This document shows, piece by piece, positions 63,424 through 64,000 of a stretch of DNA of 64,000 nucleotides (its first letter is position 1; the number at the start of each line of letters is the position of its first letter). The notes beneath the pieces were generated by a model that did no database searches, had not been told where the DNA came from, and saw only the letters and a program-made list of their open reading frames with translations. The position numbers were made by a program, and so were the translations under genes. Source of the stretch: Oscillatoriales cyanobacterium (GTDB taxonomy: Bacteria > Cyanobacteriota > Cyanobacteriia > Cyanobacteriales > Microcoleaceae); the NCBI GenBank assembly GCA_004293365.1, contig RDYN01000029.1, positions 1 through 64,000 on the forward strand. Reading direction: 5' to 3'.

Positions 63424-64000
63424 TTATGCTTGCCATCCAAATCTCTCCAACAGACGCTTTGGCATCAAACTCGAAGCCTTCTCGATTTGTTGGGGCGAAA
63501 ACACTTCCCGCCATTCGTCAACCCGTCCTTTTCGATAGTGAGTACCCTCCATGAATTTGGGCGGTTCGGGCAAAGGAAAATTTGACTTTTCCAGCTCGTA
63601 AAAATTTAGGATAGACTCAAACAAAGCTTTAGGATCGCTTACTAAATCTTCGTGTTTAGTAAAGAGTATTTCCGGATAAAATGATGGATTTTCTTCCGCA
63701 TCCAGCCACCCTTCTATCCATTGAATAGCCTTGGGCAAGAATCCGCTTTCTATTTCATGACTTATTTGCTCGCTAATTGACAGAGAGAAATAATCCGCCG
63801 GACAACATTTAAATTTGAAAAATAATTCTTCCTGAGTTGGTACGTCCCTAGATTGTTGAGTTCTGTTGAGATGATCCACCCAAGATAAAAGCGCTTGACG
63901 CGGATCGCGAACGTTCACCAGCAGTCTGTCTGCAATCCGCATTGTTGTGAATTGATTCCACTCGTGAGGATTCGTATGAACTGTGATGACGCACGATACT
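63424..64000 (-). CDS. Sulfotransferase family protein (partial, runs off the window)
   Basis: The frame is open to the window edge. Its readable part begins VITVHTNPHEWNQFTTMRIA and continues LLVNVRDPRQALLSWVDHL, the 3'-phosphate (PAPS) binding block of sulfotransferases (RDPR). The C-terminal LVSDPKALFESILNFYELE and HYRKGRVDEWREVFSPQQ also match. The 5'-phosphosulfate loop at the N-terminus is outside the window. Only the C-terminal 192 residues are seen. It predicts sulfation of the glycan. Confidence 0.88.
   Translation of the reverse strand, partial: VSCVITVHTNPHEWNQFTTMRIADRLLVNVRDPRQALLSWVDHLNRTQQSRDVPTQEELFFKFKCCPADYFSLSISEQISHEIESGFLPKAIQWIEGWLDAEENPSFYPEILFTKHEDLVSDPKALFESILNFYELEKSNFPLPEPPKFMEGTHYRKGRVDEWREVFSPQQIEKASSLMPKRLLERFGWQA

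Overview
The window looks like chromosomal DNA of a filamentous, Oscillatoriales-type cyanobacterium. The octamer GCGATCGC (HIP1) and its core recur throughout both coding and intergenic DNA. The housekeeping genes (mutS, purA with a TTG start, an L25/Ctc ribosomal protein, a tldD/pmbA pair, a cyclophilin, a sucrase/ferredoxin-like protein) have cyanobacterial character, and intergenic spaces are crowded with palindromic repeats and small miniature elements. The genus (Microcoleus/Oscillatoria-like) is an inference; there is no rRNA gene to test it.

Region 1 (1-24.3 kb) is a mosaic of short operons separated by repeats. It holds a DUF4112 protein, a divergent HxlR regulator/pirin pair, a 3' half of a tRNA-Gly gene next to clustered direct repeats (a possible scar of site-specific integration), two membrane proteins, mutS, a zinc alcohol dehydrogenase with a small companion gene, a predicted RNA end-healing and sealing pair (HD-Pnk plus RNA ligase), a prohibitin-like protein, a cyclophilin, a type II restriction-modification locus whose methylase strongly resembles YhdJ (ATGCAT) and whose putative nuclease is split between two frames, an RlmL-like methyltransferase, and a three-gene unit made of a 50-residue peptide, a JmjC-type oxygenase and a thioredoxin-like ferredoxin. 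That last unit is the best candidate here for an undescribed peptide-modification system. GNAT, PmbA and TldD genes follow. At least nine clusters of one palindromic repeat family (core GGACTTTAGTCC, often headed by GTTCGTAGT) lie between genes, and two roughly 110-bp MITE-like elements share terminal inverted repeats, one nested inside another palindrome.

Region 2 (24.3-30.3 kb) is mostly housekeeping: adenosine deaminase, purA with a clear sigma70-type promoter, four small unknown genes including a tandem paralog pair, the L25/Ctc gene, and a Uma2-family nuclease.

Region 3 (30.4-64 kb, running off the right edge) is a large surface-glycan gene cluster. It contains TPR-repeat proteins, alone or fused to glycosyltransferases and methyltransferases; three tandem GT4 glycosyltransferases; a 1341-residue TPR-GT17-beta-sandwich-GT fusion; two TPR proteins with the same C-terminal glycosyltransferase domain (one also carrying a DUF4214 segment); a CDP-glucose 4,6-dehydratase/C-methyltransferase/3,5-epimerase/reductase deoxysugar operon with 4-bp overlaps; UDP-galactopyranose mutase; SIS, Nudix and SDR enzymes; CmcI-, TylF- and FkbM-type methyltransferases; a radical SAM-SPASM enzyme; and a partial sulfotransferase. 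Together they predict a heavily methylated, possibly sulfated glycan with a branched deoxysugar and galactofuranose. No flippase or polymerase is visible in the window. The cluster shows recent damage and duplication: a methyltransferase frameshifted exactly at a perfect 38-bp palindrome, a DUF4214 gene with an internal stop, and two paralogous methyltransferases whose 3' ends share an identical 99-bp segment. I saw no copy of the region 1 repeat family in this cluster.
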